A DNA stretch of 64,000 bases from Arthrobacter methylotrophus (GCF_039539965.1 NZ_BAABED010000001.1:3286001-3350000), one strand, 5' to 3'; shown: positions 1-8,892, counted from the stretch's first letter. Notes: generated from the letters alone by a model not told the origin. Numbers and translations: made by a program.

Positions 1-1
1 C

Positions 2-178
2 GGCACCATCTCCGGGCTGGTAGTCACGGCCATCATGTGCGTGCTGGTGCTGACTGCAGTCGTCTTCTTCCAACAAATCCGCACCTTGCAGGACTGCGCG
101 CGGAGCGCGCTGACGCTCCAGGCCCAAAACTCCTGCCAGGTGGACTTCCAAAAGTCCGTTCCCTCCGGGTTGCGCTAG
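2..178 (+). CDS. C-terminal end of a membrane protein (partial)
   Basis: An open frame enters from the left edge and stops at TAG 176-178, giving 58 residues. It starts with a hydrophobic membrane segment (VVTAIMCVLVLTAVVFF) and ends in a short polar tail with two cysteines. The gene starts outside the window, so no family can be assigned. It is transcribed towards the DUF6350 gene on the other strand, and only about 30 bp separate the two stops. Confidence 0.55.
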   Translation, partial: GTISGLVVTAIMCVLVLTAVVFFQQIRTLQDCARSALTLQAQNSCQVDFQKSVPSGLR

Positions 179-209
179 CCCAGCCACAAGCCAAGGCGCG
201 GTAGGCACC

Positions 210-1541
210 TTAGCCGCGGTCGCCGTCGTACGCGGGAGCGTCAAGGTCCGCTTCGCGGAGCTTCTGCCGCCGCTCGAGCCACGGCCCTACCGAGTAACCG
301 ATCACGACGCCGATCCCCACCTCCGCGGCGATCCAGCTTGCCGTCCACAGGGGGTCGGGGCCGATCGCGGTGAGGCGTCCGATTCCAGCGGAACCGCGCG
401 CCAGCCAGGCCAGGACGCCCGCCAGGGCACCTGCAACCACGCCGATGAGCGCACCCAGGAACAGTGTGGAAACAGTAACGGTGAACCATCGCGCCCTGAT
501 CTTGATGGAGAGCCATTCGTCGAAATGGTTCTCGCCCGCCCGCAGGAACCACCAGCCCGCCAACAGGCCGGCGATCACCGGAAGCGCAAGTGCCGCGGTG
601 CCGAAGTCAAGCTGTCCGGTGGGCAACGCCCCGAAGATGGGAATGGCAGGAAGGGGTCCGACGGCGGTACCCAGCGGCCCGGCGTGCGAGCCTATGCCAA
701 GATCGAACCCGGCGCCGGAGGACCAAGCCAGGGTGAAAACCGCCAGGTTGGGCAGGTAGCCGAGCTGGGCGATCGTCAGGACGCCACCGCCCAGGGCACC
801 GGCTTTCAGGCCTTCGTAGACGGCAATGATGTCCGTCCAATGGATGACGAGATCGACGGCAAGCAACGAGGCTGCAAGTGTCAGGGCACCCATGGTCGCA
901 ACGAACCCGGCTATGATGGCGGAGCCGAAATAGGACCCGGCCCAACGGGAATGTTGGCTGGTGCGTGCGAGCCAATCGACGGCGTCGACGCCAATGAGCC
1001 TGCTCCAGGAGCCGGACTCGCGCCGGGCACCTACCACCATGCCGAGGCCGAACGGGATGAGCGGCAGCAATGCAGCGAACCAGATGTTGATGACAACATC
1101 CCCGGTGCGGCAGATGAATCCGGTGGCCGCGCCAAATGCTCCGTAGACAAGCAACGCCCCGAAGAAGGCCTGCCAGAGCTGGTCTGTGTAGGATGCCCGG
1201 GCTAGTCGGCGCCCGGCGCGCCATGCAAGGAGGAAGGGAACCAGGGTCAGCCCGAGGGGGATGAGCGACAACATGCCGGAGCCCGGGAGGCCCGCGGTTC
1301 CTATGTTGACCGTGGCAAGCTGAAGAGGGACCCCATGGACCAGCAGCCAGGTTTGACCAGCCAAGCGTGCCAGGAAATCGATGCTGTGGTCCTGGAAGCC
1401 ATCGGTGGCCCAGACACCCACGAGCGGCAGGACCACCACGAGCGCCGAGATGATGACGGCCTGGACCGACTCAAGGGCACCCTGCAACCACAAAGGCATG
1501 GGCAGGCCACGGTTACCAGTCTGATCAGCGCGGAGTTTCAT
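210..1541 (-). CDS. DUF6350 family multi-spanning membrane protein
   Basis: A 443-residue protein starting at ATG 1541. It is almost entirely hydrophobic, with about ten predicted membrane segments and Gly/Pro-rich loops. The pattern resembles the actinobacterial DUF6350 family (membrane proteins of unknown function usually near purine genes); this assignment is from memory of the family. The C-terminus is charged (ERRQKLREADLD). No catalytic motif is visible. The gene appears monocistronic and converges with the partial membrane gene at the left edge. Confidence 0.7.
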   Translation of the reverse strand: MKLRADQTGNRGLPMPLWLQGALESVQAVIISALVVVLPLVGVWATDGFQDHSIDFLARLAGQTWLLVHGVPLQLATVNIGTAGLPGSGMLSLIPLGLTLVPFLLAWRAGRRLARASYTDQLWQAFFGALLVYGAFGAATGFICRTGDVVINIWFAALLPLIPFGLGMVVGARRESGSWSRLIGVDAVDWLARTSQHSRWAGSYFGSAIIAGFVATMGALTLAASLLAVDLVIHWTDIIAVYEGLKAGALGGGVLTIAQLGYLPNLAVFTLAWSSGAGFDLGIGSHAGPLGTAVGPLPAIPIFGALPTGQLDFGTAALALPVIAGLLAGWWFLRAGENHFDEWLSIKIRARWFTVTVSTLFLGALIGVVAGALAGVLAWLARGSAGIGRLTAIGPDPLWTASWIAAEVGIGVVIGYSVGPWLERRQKLREADLDAPAYDGDRG

Positions 1542-1634
1542 CGTGTCCTATCGTGCCACGGCGTGCCCCACTCCCCCGGCAGGCGCCCGCAGATCCCGCC
1601 AATCCCCTCAACGCTCCCTCACCTTTGCCGCATC

Positions 1635-1795
1635 TCCGAGCGACGCTCGCTCACCTTTAACCCCCGAAAGCGAAACGCTCCTGCACACCCGCCGTCGCGC
1701 CGTCGCATAAATGAGCGAGCGTCCGGGAAAACCCGCGAACAAGTGCAGGAGGATCGCCGGAAAACCAGCCAAAAGTGAGCGAGCGTCCGGGGATG
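1635..1795. repeat. GTGAGCGAGCGTC repeats, direct and inverted copies
   Basis: In the 331-bp gap between the DUF6350 and DUF4383 genes the motif tGAGCGAGCGTCCGG occurs near 1711 and again near 1777 on the + strand. Its inverse, GACGCTCGCTCAC, is near 1643. The inverse arm can pair with either direct copy, so the stretch may fold as a hairpin or be a REP-like intergenic element. No gene is apparent here. The promoter of the DUF4383 gene must lie near its right end. Confidence 0.5.
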
Positions 1796-1872
1796 CCAAG
1801 CCGCCCCCGAGCGCTTTTTGCATAAGTCAGACGTAAAATTGGAGTGTTCGCAAGAGGTGGATGGAGGGCATA

Positions 1873-2346
1873 ATGACTACCGCAACCCCACATGCGCACG
1901 GTATTCACTTCGGACGCACAGACGTCCAGAACATCGGCATGGGTGTGGGTATTCTGATGGCGCTGGTGGGCCTTCTCGGATTCATTCCGGGCATCACCAT
2001 GCGGTACGGGGAATTGCAGTTCTTCGGACCAAATTCGCACGCAATGCTCCTGGGTGTGTTCCAGGTGTCGCTGCTGCTCAACATTGTGCAGCTGATCATT
2101 GGCGGAACCAGTTGGGCGATGTCCCGCTCGGGCGGTCTTGGCGCGCGCAATATCCTCATGAGTTTCGGCGCCTTGTACATCGTACTCAGTGTGTACGGAT
2201 TGAGTGTCGGAGTCGATTCGGCGGCTAACTTCCTGTCGCTGAACACTCTCGACAACTGGACGTTCACGGTTCTGGGCATCCTGATGATCGCCGCAGGCTG
2301 GATGTTTTCACGGCATTTAGCTGACGACGCTGACGACTCAAAATAG
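1873..2346 (+). CDS. DUF4383 family four-TM membrane protein
   Basis: A 157-residue protein. The ATG at 1873 is chosen because GGAGGG (1863-1868) sits just upstream; an in-frame ATG at 1861 has its purine-rich stretch too close. Four hydrophobic segments are visible (about residues 23-43, 60-80, 92-112, 125-145 of the chosen product), with the GILMALVGLLGFIPG segment typical of DUF4383. The function of the family is unknown. The gene stands alone and is followed by an inverted repeat at 2438-2483 that could end transcription. Confidence 0.75.
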   Translation: MTTATPHAHGIHFGRTDVQNIGMGVGILMALVGLLGFIPGITMRYGELQFFGPNSHAMLLGVFQVSLLLNIVQLIIGGTSWAMSRSGGLGARNILMSFGALYIVLSVYGLSVGVDSAANFLSLNTLDNWTFTVLGILMIAAGWMFSRHLADDADDSK

Positions 2347-2437
2347 ATCTCTTCACAAGCCCGGATTGAGCTAGCCCGGGACTACAGGAGCCGCCAATGG
2401 GTAGGATCTACAGCCACATCTGAATAGTCAAACAAGC

Positions 2438-2483
2438 GGTTGGTACAGTTCCTGCGGTGAAGAAGCCGGGAGCTGTACCAACC
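2438..2483. terminator. Inverted repeat between convergent genes (candidate bidirectional terminator)
   Basis: GGTTGGTACAG (2438-2448) pairs perfectly with CTGTACCAACC (2473-2483) around a 24-base loop that can extend the stem. It lies between the stops of the DUF4383 gene (+) and the maleylpyruvate isomerase gene (-). There is no long T-run, so termination is inferred from position and symmetry. Confidence 0.5.
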
Positions 2484-2502
2484 CTCTTTGTGTCCGACGC
2501 CG

Positions 2503-3240
2503 TCAGATCCACTTGGGTGCGGCCGGCACCTGTCCAGCAGTCCCGTCAGCGCCCACGCCGTGGGTGCCGCGCCCCGTGGCCCACTGCACGACGGCGGGGA
2601 GCGGCCCGGTGATCACGACGGCGGCGTCCGGGTCCCCGAACGTGAGGTCGCTGTCCGTCACGCGGACCTGCAGGCCTTTGTCGGTGCCGCGGGTGTGCCA
2701 GGCGCCGGTGATGTCTTTCAGGAGCCGTTCCAGTACCGGTTCCGGGATGTCGGCAAAGGTTGCCCCGTTGTCCAGGTCCACGGCGTGGACCCAGACTTCG
2801 CGTGAGCGCATCCAGACCGTTTCGGAGGCGGGGACGTCGCGGCCTTGGACGGTCCGGACGGTGTGGTGCCAGGCGTCGTCGGGCAAGTCGCGCCATTCCA
2901 CGCTCAGGTGCACGGCGGAGTGGTCGAAGAGGTTCCGCAGCGCGATGGGGGAAAGGGTGGCGCCGAACTCGATCTCCTCGTCCCGCACCGCGACGGAGGG
3001 GTACATCGGTGTCTCGACGCCGGTGGCGGCCCACTCGATCAGCCGGGCGATCGCACGGGCGTTGTAGCCGATGTGCGCGGCGATGTGGCGGCGGCTCCAG
3101 CCGGGAAGCAGGGAGTCGCCGTCGAGCTGGGCGTCGGTGAGTTCGTTGAGCTTGCGGGCGAAGAACGCGGTCCCGCGCCGGGCCTGCAGGAGTTGGGCCT
3201 GCAGGCCCGGATCGGTGGTGAGGTCGTGGCGGGCGACCAT
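2503..3240 (-). CDS. Maleylpyruvate isomerase, mycothiol-dependent type
   Basis: A 245-residue protein with the DinB-like N-terminal helical domain of the mycothiol-dependent isomerases. Metal-ligand-type histidines are in the motif RRHIAAHIGYNARAI and in the later EVWVHAVDLD. The C-terminal part matches the MDMPI C domain. In the gentisate pathway it converts maleylpyruvate to fumarylpyruvate. The ATG overlaps the stop of the upstream hydrolase gene (ATGA at 3237-3240/3242), so translation is coupled. It is the last gene of the three-gene gentisate operon. Confidence 0.85.
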   Translation of the reverse strand: MVARHDLTTDPGLQAQLLQARRGTAFFARKLNELTDAQLDGDSLLPGWSRRHIAAHIGYNARAIARLIEWAATGVETPMYPSVAVRDEEIEFGATLSPIALRNLFDHSAVHLSVEWRDLPDDAWHHTVRTVQGRDVPASETVWMRSREVWVHAVDLDNGATFADIPEPVLERLLKDITGAWHTRGTDKGLQVRVTDSDLTFGDPDAAVVITGPLPAVVQWATGRGTHGVGADGTAGQVPAAPKWI

Positions 3241-4064
3241 CAGGCTTCCTTGACCACGCGGTTGTTCAGCTGGCCCAGGCCCTCGATGGTGGTGACCAGG
3301 AGCTGGCCTTCCTGCAGGTACCGCTTGGGATCCTGGGCGTGGCCCACTCCGCCGGGGGTGCCGGTGGCAATGACATCGCCGGGGTTCAGGGTGATGATCG
3401 TGGAGATGTAGGAGACCAAGAATTCCGGGGTGAACACGAGGTCCCCGGTGGGGGTGCTCTGCTGGACCTCACCGTCCACGGCGGAGGTCATGAGCGGTCC
3501 TGCCGTGAATTCGTCCGTGGTGACCAGGGCCGGGCCGAAGGGGGTGGACTTTTCCCAGGTCTTGCCTTGGAGCCACTGGATGGTGCGGAACTGGTAGTCG
3601 CGCATGGACACGTCGTTCAGCACGGAGTACCCGGCGATGTAGTCCTTGGCGTCGGCTTCGCTGATGCGCCGGCCCTTCTTGCCGATCACCACCGCGAGCT
3701 CGGCTTCCCAGTCAACCGCGTCGGACTCCTGCGGCAGCGCGAGGTCGTCGTTGGGCCCGATCAGGGATTCCTGGTATTTGGCGAACAAGGTGGGGTACTC
3801 GGGGATTTCCCGGCCCATTTCCTTGATGTGGTTGCGGTAGTTGTGCCCGACGCAGATGATCTTCCCCGGTGCGGGCACGACGGCGGCGAGGTCAGCGCCG
3901 TCGTACGCGTGGGTTGCGCCGTTGGCTGCCCGCGCGATGGACGCCCAAGCGGGGTCCTGCAGGAGGGCCCCGACATCGGAGAAGCCGTCGATCTCGGTCA
4001 GGGTGTTCCCGTCCTGACGGACCGCCGTCGTGCCTTCAGTGGTACGGAGGGTGAGGAGTCTCAT
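3240..4064 (-). CDS. Fumarylacetoacetate hydrolase family protein (fumarylpyruvate hydrolase)
   Basis: A 274-residue FAH-fold enzyme. The C-terminal catalytic domain shows the family sequence IICVGHNYRNHIKEMG, the metal-binding E-x-E segment (DWEAELAVVIG) and the closing GDVIATGTPGGVG motif. In this operon it would split fumarylpyruvate into fumarate and pyruvate, the last step of gentisate breakdown. Start ATG 4064 overlaps the dioxygenase stop by ATGA, and its own stop overlaps the isomerase start. The operon therefore runs as one coupled unit. Confidence 0.88.
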   Translation of the reverse strand: MRLLTLRTTEGTTAVRQDGNTLTEIDGFSDVGALLQDPAWASIARAANGATHAYDGADLAAVVPAPGKIICVGHNYRNHIKEMGREIPEYPTLFAKYQESLIGPNDDLALPQESDAVDWEAELAVVIGKKGRRISEADAKDYIAGYSVLNDVSMRDYQFRTIQWLQGKTWEKSTPFGPALVTTDEFTAGPLMTSAVDGEVQQSTPTGDLVFTPEFLVSYISTIITLNPGDVIATGTPGGVGHAQDPKRYLQEGQLLVTTIEGLGQLNNRVVKEA

Positions 4065-5191
4065 TTGTTGCGTCCTTCGATGTACGTGCGGTTGAAGTTC
4101 AGTCGTTCGAAAATGGGGGCGTCGCTGAAGCGGAACAAGTCAAACGAAGTTTCGGCCTGCAGCGACCATGCGGTCCAGGACGGGACCACGAACAGGTCGC
4201 CCTTCGCCAGGGTCTTGGTCTCCCCGTTCAGCACCACGGTGCCGGTTCCTTCGAAGACCTGCCAGACGCTTGAGCCGACCTCGCGCAGTGACTCGGTGGA
4301 GGCCCCGGCGCGCAGGCGGTGGAACTCGGCCCGGATGGTGGGCATGACGTCCCCGCCCGTGGTCGGGTTGGTGTAGCGCACGGCGGCGTGGCCCTGGGAG
4401 ACGGTGGCTGGGTGGCCTTCGTCTTCAAGGAGCAATTGCTCGCGGAGGGCGGCGTCGGTGTACTTCCAGCGGTATGCCGCGATGGGTGAGTTGGTGGTGT
4501 CATCCAGCCCGGAGAGCGGGCGCAGGCCCGGGTGCGCCCAGAGCCGCTCGGAACGGGAGATGTCCGGGGTGGCCTCGTCCGTGACGCGCTCGGTGCCGAA
4601 CTCGAAGAACCCGGCATCCGCGTAGTGCACGAACGGGATGTCCAGGCCGTCGATCCAGGCCATCGGCTGATCGGTGTCGTTGTGGTGGCCATGGAAGTTC
4701 CAACCCGGCGTGAGCAGGAAATCGCCGCGGGACATCCGTACCGGGTCCCCGTTCACCACGGTCCACACGCCTTCGCCCTCGACCACGAAGCGGAAGGCGT
4801 TCTGCGAGTGGCGGTGCTCCGGGGCCGTTTCCCGGCCGCCGAGGTACTGGATGGCAGCCCACAGCGTTGGGGTCGCGTAAGGAGTGCCGCCCAGACCCGG
4901 GTTCGCCAACGCGATGGCACGCCGTTCCCCGCCACGGCCCACGGGAACCAGGTCCCCGGCGCGGGCCGCCAGCGGGTACAGATCGTTCCAGCGCCACACA
5001 TGCGGCACGGCTTTCGGGGAAGGAACCATCGGCATCAAGTCCGCGATCTCGGTCCAGAGCGGGATCAGGTTCTCTTTGTCGAAATCCTTATACAGCTGCT
5101 TGAGCTGGGCAGCCTCTTCGGGCGTCGGTTCCGGAACCGCGTGCGCGGCGGCAACCGACTCGTGGGTTGTGTTATCGGCGCTGATGGACAC
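4061..5191 (-). CDS. Gentisate 1,2-dioxygenase
   Basis: A 376-residue two-cupin protein. The N-terminal cupin holds the Fe(II)-ligand pattern APEHRHSQNAFRFVVEGEG and the partner histidines in the WNFHGHHND stretch; the second cupin (about residues 290-360) is degenerate, as usual in this family. It opens the gentisate ring to maleylpyruvate. The start is GTG 5191, preceded by GAGGAGG. First gene of the gentisate catabolic operon, with an IclR-type operator about 75 bp upstream of its start. Confidence 0.9.
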   Translation of the reverse strand: MSISADNTTHESVAAAHAVPEPTPEEAAQLKQLYKDFDKENLIPLWTEIADLMPMVPSPKAVPHVWRWNDLYPLAARAGDLVPVGRGGERRAIALANPGLGGTPYATPTLWAAIQYLGGRETAPEHRHSQNAFRFVVEGEGVWTVVNGDPVRMSRGDFLLTPGWNFHGHHNDTDQPMAWIDGLDIPFVHYADAGFFEFGTERVTDEATPDISRSERLWAHPGLRPLSGLDDTTNSPIAAYRWKYTDAALREQLLLEDEGHPATVSQGHAAVRYTNPTTGGDVMPTIRAEFHRLRAGASTESLREVGSSVWQVFEGTGTVVLNGETKTLAKGDLFVVPSWTAWSLQAETSFDLFRFSDAPIFERLNFNRTYIEGRNK

Positions 5192-5266
5192 AGGGGCCTC
5201 CTCGGGGTAACGAACAGTTTTGGCGTACTCCAGACCCTAGAGAGACTGGACGGTGATCTCCAACAT

Positions 5267-5283
5267 ATTCTGCACAACAGAAT
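5267..5283. promoter_or_regulatory. IclR-type operator upstream of the gentisate dioxygenase operon
   Basis: ATTCTG (5267-5272), five bases, CAGAAT (5278-5283): a perfect 6-bp inverted repeat. A nearly identical site, differing only in one spacer base (CACAA versus CACGA), lies at 6171-6187 at the start of the IclR gene. Two copies at the two promoters of one pathway strongly suggest binding of the local IclR regulator. Confidence 0.75.
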
Positions 5284-5308
5284 CTTTGCCCCACCCAGTC
5301 CCCACCGG

Positions 5309-5374
5309 CCCAACTAGCTCGCAGTAGATGTCGTTTTGAATGCTCATAACGACGTCTACTGCGAGCTAGTTGGG
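5309..5374. terminator. Long perfect hairpin between gentisate operon and IclR gene
   Basis: The left arm (5309-5335) and the right arm (5349-5374) pair over about 26 bp with one mismatch, around a loop of about 13 bases. The core arm is CAACTAGCTCGCAGTAGA. It lies downstream of the IclR stop and upstream of the gentisate operon promoter. It may terminate iclR transcripts. Its length and symmetry also resemble a dispersed palindromic element. Confidence 0.6.
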
Positions 5375-5378
5375 GAGG

Positions 5379-6179
5379 TTACGGCTCGGGTTCGGCCGGA
5401 TTGGCAGCGATATCGATCTCCAATTGGCGCCGGGTTTCCCGCATGATGCCCACCAGGCCGCCGTCGAAGAGCCGGCGGAACCTAGCCACGGGGGTCGCTA
5501 CGCTCAAGGCGCCTACTGCAACCCCGTGCCTGTTGTGGAGGGCCATGCCCAAGGCGCTGATCCCTTCCTCAGTGCCTTCGAAATTCGCCGCAAATCCGTT
5601 GCTGCGGATGCTCTCAAGCTCACGGAGGAAAGCAGGATACTCCGCGTCCGGAATCATGTCCCCGCCAATCTCCGCGTTCTGGCTGCGGAACAATTGCTCA
5701 ATCATCGCGGGCTCCAGCTCAGCCAAAATTGCCTTGCCGCCAGATGCTTTGTTTGCTGGCAACACGGTTCCCTGCCTGTCCCCCACGCGCAAGGCATTGG
5801 TGCCTTCCACCGTGGCCAGAAACCTCACCTTGGTGCCGACCCGAACCATGAGGTTGACGGTCTCGTTGATCCTGCCGCTCAAGAGCTCCATGTGGGGTTG
5901 TGCCAGCGAGCGCAGCAGCCGGGTCCAGCTAAGTCCGGCCGGACCAACTCCCATGGCCGGCCCGGGAACGTATCGCCGGGTCTCGTCCTGGACCGCGAAT
6001 CCCCGGTACACCAACATGGCCAGCAACCTGTGGGCGGTGGAGGGTGCGACCTCCAGTTCGGCGGCTGCGTCCTTGAGCCGAAGGCTGCCGCCGTCGCGCA
6101 AGAGCTGGAGGAGTTGCAGGGCGTTGTCTACCGCTTCAATGGAGTAGGCCGGCTTCTTGCGAGCTGGAAGATTCTGCAC
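5379..6179 (-). CDS. IclR family transcriptional regulator of the gentisate/3-hydroxybenzoate genes
   Basis: A 266-residue protein. The N-terminal winged helix-turn-helix covers about residues 12-75 (SIEAVDNALQLLQLL through APSTAHRLLAML). The C-terminal IclR effector domain covers about 90-255 (RVGTKVRFLATVEG, ISALGMALHNRHG). The start is taken as GTG 6179, and the operator at 6171-6187 overlaps this codon, so the protein probably represses itself. It sits between the catabolic operon (-) and the transporter/hydroxylase pair (+), both with copies of the same operator. The aromatic inducer is inferred from the neighbours. Confidence 0.88.
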   Translation of the reverse strand: MQNLPARKKPAYSIEAVDNALQLLQLLRDGGSLRLKDAAAELEVAPSTAHRLLAMLVYRGFAVQDETRRYVPGPAMGVGPAGLSWTRLLRSLAQPHMELLSGRINETVNLMVRVGTKVRFLATVEGTNALRVGDRQGTVLPANKASGGKAILAELEPAMIEQLFRSQNAEIGGDMIPDAEYPAFLRELESIRSNGFAANFEGTEEGISALGMALHNRHGVAVGALSVATPVARFRRLFDGGLVGIMRETRRQLEIDIAANPAEPEP

Positions 6180-6187
6180 GACAGAAT
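6171..6187. promoter_or_regulatory. IclR-type operator at the iclR/transporter divergent promoter
   Basis: ATTCTG (6171-6176), CACGA, CAGAAT (6182-6187). Same palindrome and spacer length as the site at 5267-5283. It overlaps the GTG start of the regulator and lies 40 bp before the start of the + strand transporter, so one site could control both directions. Confidence 0.75.
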
Positions 6188-6226
6188 TCTATTGGAGTCG
6201 CGGGTCGGCGGCCACACAGTGGTGGG

Positions 6227-7534
6227 ATGAATCACACATCTTCCGCTGCGACGCCGGAGCGGACCGAACAAGGCGTTCAACACCCCACCGAGGCGGCGGC
6301 CCGGTTCTCCAAGCGTTCCGCGGCCGCCGCGCTCGTCTGCTGGTTGCTGGTGGTTTTCGACGGCTATGACCTCATCGTCTATGGCACCGTTCAGTCGTCC
6401 CTCATTACCGACACAGGCTGGGGGCTCACCAAGGCCACCGCCGGCACTGTTGGTTCGATGGCGTTCCTCGGCATGATGATCGGAGCGATCTTCGCCGGCC
6501 GGATGTCGGACACATGGGGACGCCGCCGGACCATCATCGCCTGTGCTGCACTGTTTTCGATCTTCACCATCTTGTGCGCCTTCGCGCCGAACGCCTTCGT
6601 CTTCGGCGGCTTGCGCTTGCTGGCCGGCATTGGCCTCGGCGGACTGGTCCCGTCCGCGAATGCCCTGGTTGCCGAGCTGGTCCCCGCCAAATGGCGGTCA
6701 ACCATTGCCACGTTGATGATGTCCGGTGTTCCGATCGGCGGCACGATTGCCGCACTAGCCGGTATCCCGCTGATTCCCGCTTTCGGCTGGCCAGTCATGT
6801 TCCTGGTCGCTGCGGTGGCACTCCTCGTGGTGGTACCGCTGGGGATGCGCTTCCTCCCGGAGACCCTGCCGGCGGCAAAGAATGCCCGGCAAACAGAGTC
6901 CGCAGGCTTCAAGTCTCTGCTCCGGGCACCTTACCTCGGCATGAGCGTCCTTTTCGCGGTCTCCACCCTCGCGACCCTCTTCGCCTGGTATGGCCTGGGC
7001 ACCTGGCTGCCGAACCTCATGCAACTGGCCGGATACAACCTTGGCTCCGCCCTGACGTTCGCGCTGGCACTCAACCTTGGTGCCGTCGTCGGCTCGGTGG
7101 CCACCGCGTGGGCGGGAACCCGCTTCGGTCCGGTCCCGACGGCGATTGCGGCAGCCGCCGTCGCCGCCGTCGCGCTAGCCGTCCTGGTGGCGGGGCCACC
7201 GGTCGGGATCGTCTACGTCATGTTGGTGCTGGCCGGTATCGGCACCCACGGAACCCAGTGCCTCATCATCGCGGCAGTGGCCAGCCACTACCCTGCGCAC
7301 TTGCGGGGCACCGCTCTGGGGTGGGCCCTCGGCGTCGGCCGCATTGGCGCGGTCGCCGCACCCCAGGTGGGCGGTCTGCTTCTTGCGGCCGGCCTGGGTG
7401 TCAACTCCAACTTCCTGGCATTCGCCGGAGCGGCCGCCATCGCAGCCGTCCTGATTGGAGCCATCAGCGCCAAAATCAAGACCATTAAGAGCACTTCCCA
7501 AAACACCATCTCTGTAGGAGCTAGCAATGTCTGA
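6227..7534 (+). CDS. MFS transporter, aromatic acid:H+ symporter (AAHS) type
   Basis: A 435-residue, 12-TM major facilitator. It has the AAHS signature in TM1 (DGYDLIVYGTVQ), the loop 2-3 motif GRMSDTWGRRRT, and RLLAGIGLGGLVPSANALVAE in the TM4-5 region. AAHS members import benzoate-type acids; with the hydroxylase and gentisate operon here, 3-hydroxybenzoate or gentisate is the likely substrate (inference). It overlaps the next gene by 8 bp, so the two are co-transcribed under the operator at 6171-6187. Confidence 0.88.
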   Translation: MNHTSSAATPERTEQGVQHPTEAAARFSKRSAAAALVCWLLVVFDGYDLIVYGTVQSSLITDTGWGLTKATAGTVGSMAFLGMMIGAIFAGRMSDTWGRRRTIIACAALFSIFTILCAFAPNAFVFGGLRLLAGIGLGGLVPSANALVAELVPAKWRSTIATLMMSGVPIGGTIAALAGIPLIPAFGWPVMFLVAAVALLVVVPLGMRFLPETLPAAKNARQTESAGFKSLLRAPYLGMSVLFAVSTLATLFAWYGLGTWLPNLMQLAGYNLGSALTFALALNLGAVVGSVATAWAGTRFGPVPTAIAAAAVAAVALAVLVAGPPVGIVYVMLVLAGIGTHGTQCLIIAAVASHYPAHLRGTALGWALGVGRIGAVAAPQVGGLLLAAGLGVNSNFLAFAGAAAIAAVLIGAISAKIKTIKSTSQNTISVGASNV

Positions 7535-8783
7535 CCGTAAACCGTCCACTGAAGTCCTCGTCGTCGGCGGAGGAATGGCCGGCTTGGCCGGTGCCCTGGC
7601 CCTCCGCGCAAACGGCGCCGACGTCACGCTGGTTGAGCGGGCACCCGAATTCGGCGAAGTGGGAGCCGGCCTGCAGATGGCTCCCAACGCCTCCCGCGTG
7701 CTGAAGCGCTGGGGCCTCTTGGAGAAGGCGCTCGAAATCGGCGTCCAGCCCAAGCATTTGGTATTCCGCGACGCCCTGACCGGCGAGGAACTCACCCGCC
7801 AGACCCTCGGGCAGGCATTCGAAGAGCGCTACGGCGCCCCGTACGTGGTGATTCACCGCAGCGACCTGCACCGGATCCTGCTGGAGGCCTGCCAGGAGGC
7901 AGGCGTCCGCTTGGTGAACGACGTCTTCGTAGAAACCGTGGAGACCGTGAATGGCCGCGGCGTAGCCCACACCGCGAGCGGTGAGGTGTACGAGGCCGAC
8001 GTCGTGATCGGGGCGGACGGGCTCAAGTCCACCCTCCGCGAGGCTGTTGCCCATGACGGTCCAGTGTCGTCGTCGTACGTCGCCTATCGCGGAACCGTGC
8101 CCATCACGCCCGATATCCCGGCGAACGATCTCGAAGACGTCATCGTCTACCTCGGGCCTGACTGCCACCTGGTGCAGTACCCGCTCCGCAAGGGCGAACT
8201 GCTCAACACGGTAGCTGTCTTCAAGTCGCCTTCCTTCGAGCGCGGGGAAGAGCAATACGGTGGCGTGGACGAACTCCAGGCCGCATACAAGGACTGCATT
8301 CCTGCAGTTCAGGCCGCGCTGGGGAACCTTGCCACCGGCATCCGCTGGCCCATGTACGATCGAGATCCCATCGAGAACTGGATCGATGGTCGCCTGGTCC
8401 TGATGGGCGATGCCGCCCATCCCATGCTCCAGTACTTGGCCCAAGGCGCCTGCCAGGCGCTCGAAGACGCCGCAGTGCTGCAGGACTCCACCGTTGGTTC
8501 GGTCTTTACCGACGACGGCGTGGACACGGGTGCTTGGGACCGGGCCATCGGCGATTTCAACTCAGCCCGCGCAGCGCGCACGGCCCGCGTCCAGCGCACG
8601 GCGCGCGTCTGGGGCGAGTCGTGGCATGTGTCAGGCCTCGCCCGCACCTTGCGAAACCTGCTGTTCAAGAGCCGCAAGGACGGCGACTTCCAGTACAACG
8701 ACTGGCTGTACGGTCAAGCCGGCGACGGCGTTCCGGCGGTAAGTGCCAAGGTGGCGGAACCCCTGGCGGGAACGCGCGCATAG
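7527..8783 (+). CDS. FAD-dependent monooxygenase, probable 3-hydroxybenzoate 6-hydroxylase
   Basis: A 418-residue class A flavoprotein hydroxylase. It has the Rossmann FAD motif at the N-terminus (GGGMAGLAGALALRANG), the middle motif GADGLKSTLRE and the second FAD motif GDAAHPMLQYLAQGACQA. ATG 7527 has AGGAG seven bases upstream. Length and context (AAHS transporter before it, gentisate dioxygenase operon across the IclR gene) fit para-hydroxylation of 3-hydroxybenzoate to gentisate. A salicylate- or other hydroxybenzoate-specific enzyme cannot be excluded from sequence alone. Confidence 0.85.
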   Translation: MSDRKPSTEVLVVGGGMAGLAGALALRANGADVTLVERAPEFGEVGAGLQMAPNASRVLKRWGLLEKALEIGVQPKHLVFRDALTGEELTRQTLGQAFEERYGAPYVVIHRSDLHRILLEACQEAGVRLVNDVFVETVETVNGRGVAHTASGEVYEADVVIGADGLKSTLREAVAHDGPVSSSYVAYRGTVPITPDIPANDLEDVIVYLGPDCHLVQYPLRKGELLNTVAVFKSPSFERGEEQYGGVDELQAAYKDCIPAVQAALGNLATGIRWPMYDRDPIENWIDGRLVLMGDAAHPMLQYLAQGACQALEDAAVLQDSTVGSVFTDDGVDTGAWDRAIGDFNSARAARTARVQRTARVWGESWHVSGLARTLRNLLFKSRKDGDFQYNDWLYGQAGDGVPAVSAKVAEPLAGTRA

Positions 8784-8892
8784 GAGCATACGTTGGGTCA
8801 ATTGTAAGCAAACAAATTGCTGGACTCCTGAAGCAGTCGGCAGCAGACTGACTACACGAGCCGCCTGAGTGCTTGCCGTTGAAAGGACAGTC

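Noticed and set aside
3339..4376. A 345-codon open frame antisense to the fumarylpyruvate hydrolase and gentisate dioxygenase genes
   Set aside because: The opposite strand encodes two clear enzymes with translational coupling; this frame has no recognisable domain.
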